NCBI GenBank assembly: GCA_011389755.1
Contig: JAABTR010000573.1
Coordinates: 1-5,087 of the forward strand
DNA: 5,087 nt
DNA from: Deltaproteobacteria bacterium
GTDB taxonomy: Bacteria; Myxococcota_A; Polyangia; JAAYKL01
Reading direction: 5' to 3'
Below, piece by piece: positions 4,705-5,087 of this stretch; the stretch's first letter is position 1; every line of letters begins with the position of its first letter. Made by a program: the position numbers and the translations under genes. The notes beneath the pieces are model-generated. The model did not search any database and had not been told where the DNA came from. It saw only the letters and a program-made list of their open reading frames with translations.

Positions 4705-5087
4705 TCAACCCGCAGCCGTAACTCGGCCGCGCCTGGCGGCTCTTCGCACCTCCGACGGGACGGCGAAACGCCTGTGGAGCCACATCCACTGCGCGGGCCG
4801 CCGCTCGACCCAAGAACCCAGAACGTCGTTGATCCGCTGGGTCAGGCCCTCGACATCGCACTCCAAACAGCTCAGCGGTGGCTCCACCACGATAAGGTGC
4901 CGCCCCGGCCCGACGCGCTCGATCCGAACGGGGAGCACCGGCGCCCCGCTTCGAAGCGCGAGCCGCGCCGCCGCCGTCGAGGTCCACGCGGGCCGCCCCA
5001 AAAAAGAGGCCAAAATTCCGCCTCGCCCGGGCCCGGTGCGCTGATCGACCGTCAGCCCCAGCGCACCGCCCGAGCGCAACCAGGTGA
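4705..5087 (-). CDS. Lipid A biosynthesis (Kdo2-lipid) acyltransferase, LpxL/HtrB family, C-terminal part
   Basis: Only the last 126 residues are in the window; the start is beyond the right edge. The visible part follows the LpxL/HtrB family: LGLTVDQRTGPGRGGILASFLGRPAWTS, then ARLALRSGAPVLPVRIER, a GRHLIVVEPPL strand, LTQRINDVLGSWVERRPAQWMWLHRRF and a short basic tail. These enzymes sit on the inner face of the inner membrane and transfer an acyl chain from acyl-ACP to a lipid A precursor. The catalytic HxxxxD motif and the N-terminal membrane anchor lie outside the window and cannot be checked. I cannot tell LpxL from LpxM or a related acyltransferase for another lipid, so no symbol is given. 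The codon reading TTG at 5079 is an internal leucine, not the start. Confidence 0.88.
   Translation of the reverse strand, partial: TWLRSGGALGLTVDQRTGPGRGGILASFLGRPAWTSTAAARLALRSGAPVLPVRIERVGPGRHLIVVEPPLSCLECDVEGLTQRINDVLGSWVERRPAQWMWLHRRFAVPSEVRRAARRGRVTAAG

Noticed and set aside
4589..4987. Minus-strand open frame of 132 codons overlapping the acyltransferase
   Set aside because: It overlaps the acyltransferase in another reading frame, is rich in Arg/Ala/Gly and lacks any family resemblance.

Overview
The window is a high-GC bacterial stretch, most likely from a Deltaproteobacterium in the broad sense, probably Myxococcota. The clues are a sensor protein with a C-terminal domain that I recall from the Myxococcus 'MXAN_5187' family, a serine/threonine protein kinase with a long N-terminal extension, and a lipid A-type acyltransferase, which implies a Gram-negative outer membrane. 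The lineage call is inference from gene content, not from a marker gene.

All five protein genes lie on the minus strand, so transcription of coding genes runs from right to left. In that order they are: the C-terminal part of an LpxL/HtrB-type acyltransferase (4705-5087, cut by the window edge); a secreted protein with a degenerate cupredoxin domain followed by a carboxypeptidase-regulatory-like beta-sandwich (3817-4566), with its own promoter and a strong ribosome binding site; a membrane-anchored Cache-type sensor with a proline-rich linker and an MXAN_5187-type C-terminal domain (2154-3752), probably co-transcribed with the cupredoxin gene; the 23S rRNA cytosine methyltransferase RlmI (641-1813); and the N-terminus of a serine/threonine protein kinase (1-380, cut by the window edge).

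The main non-coding feature is a 6S RNA gene (ssrS) on the plus strand at about 1944-2134, in the 340-base gap between the sensor gene and rlmI. It has a sigma70-like promoter, the 5' and 3' sequence blocks of known 6S RNA, the closing stem, an open central bubble with a small 3'-side hairpin, and a run of nine T at its end. Its promoter is divergent from that of rlmI, and the rlmI message is predicted to be nearly leaderless.

The 260-base gap between rlmI and the kinase (381-640) holds a good promoter, a second extended -10 candidate and a perfect 8-bp hairpin; it may be a long regulatory leader or hide a small RNA. The 138-base gap at 4567-4704 holds the promoter of the cupredoxin/sensor pair and a weak terminator-like hairpin. 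The genes look like chromosomal housekeeping and envelope/signalling genes. I see no insertion sequence, CRISPR array, tRNA or other sign of a mobile element, and no clear new multi-gene system. The most promising points are the 6S RNA with its competing helices, the cupredoxin that has lost two copper-ligand positions, and the kinase's N-terminal adaptor-like domain.
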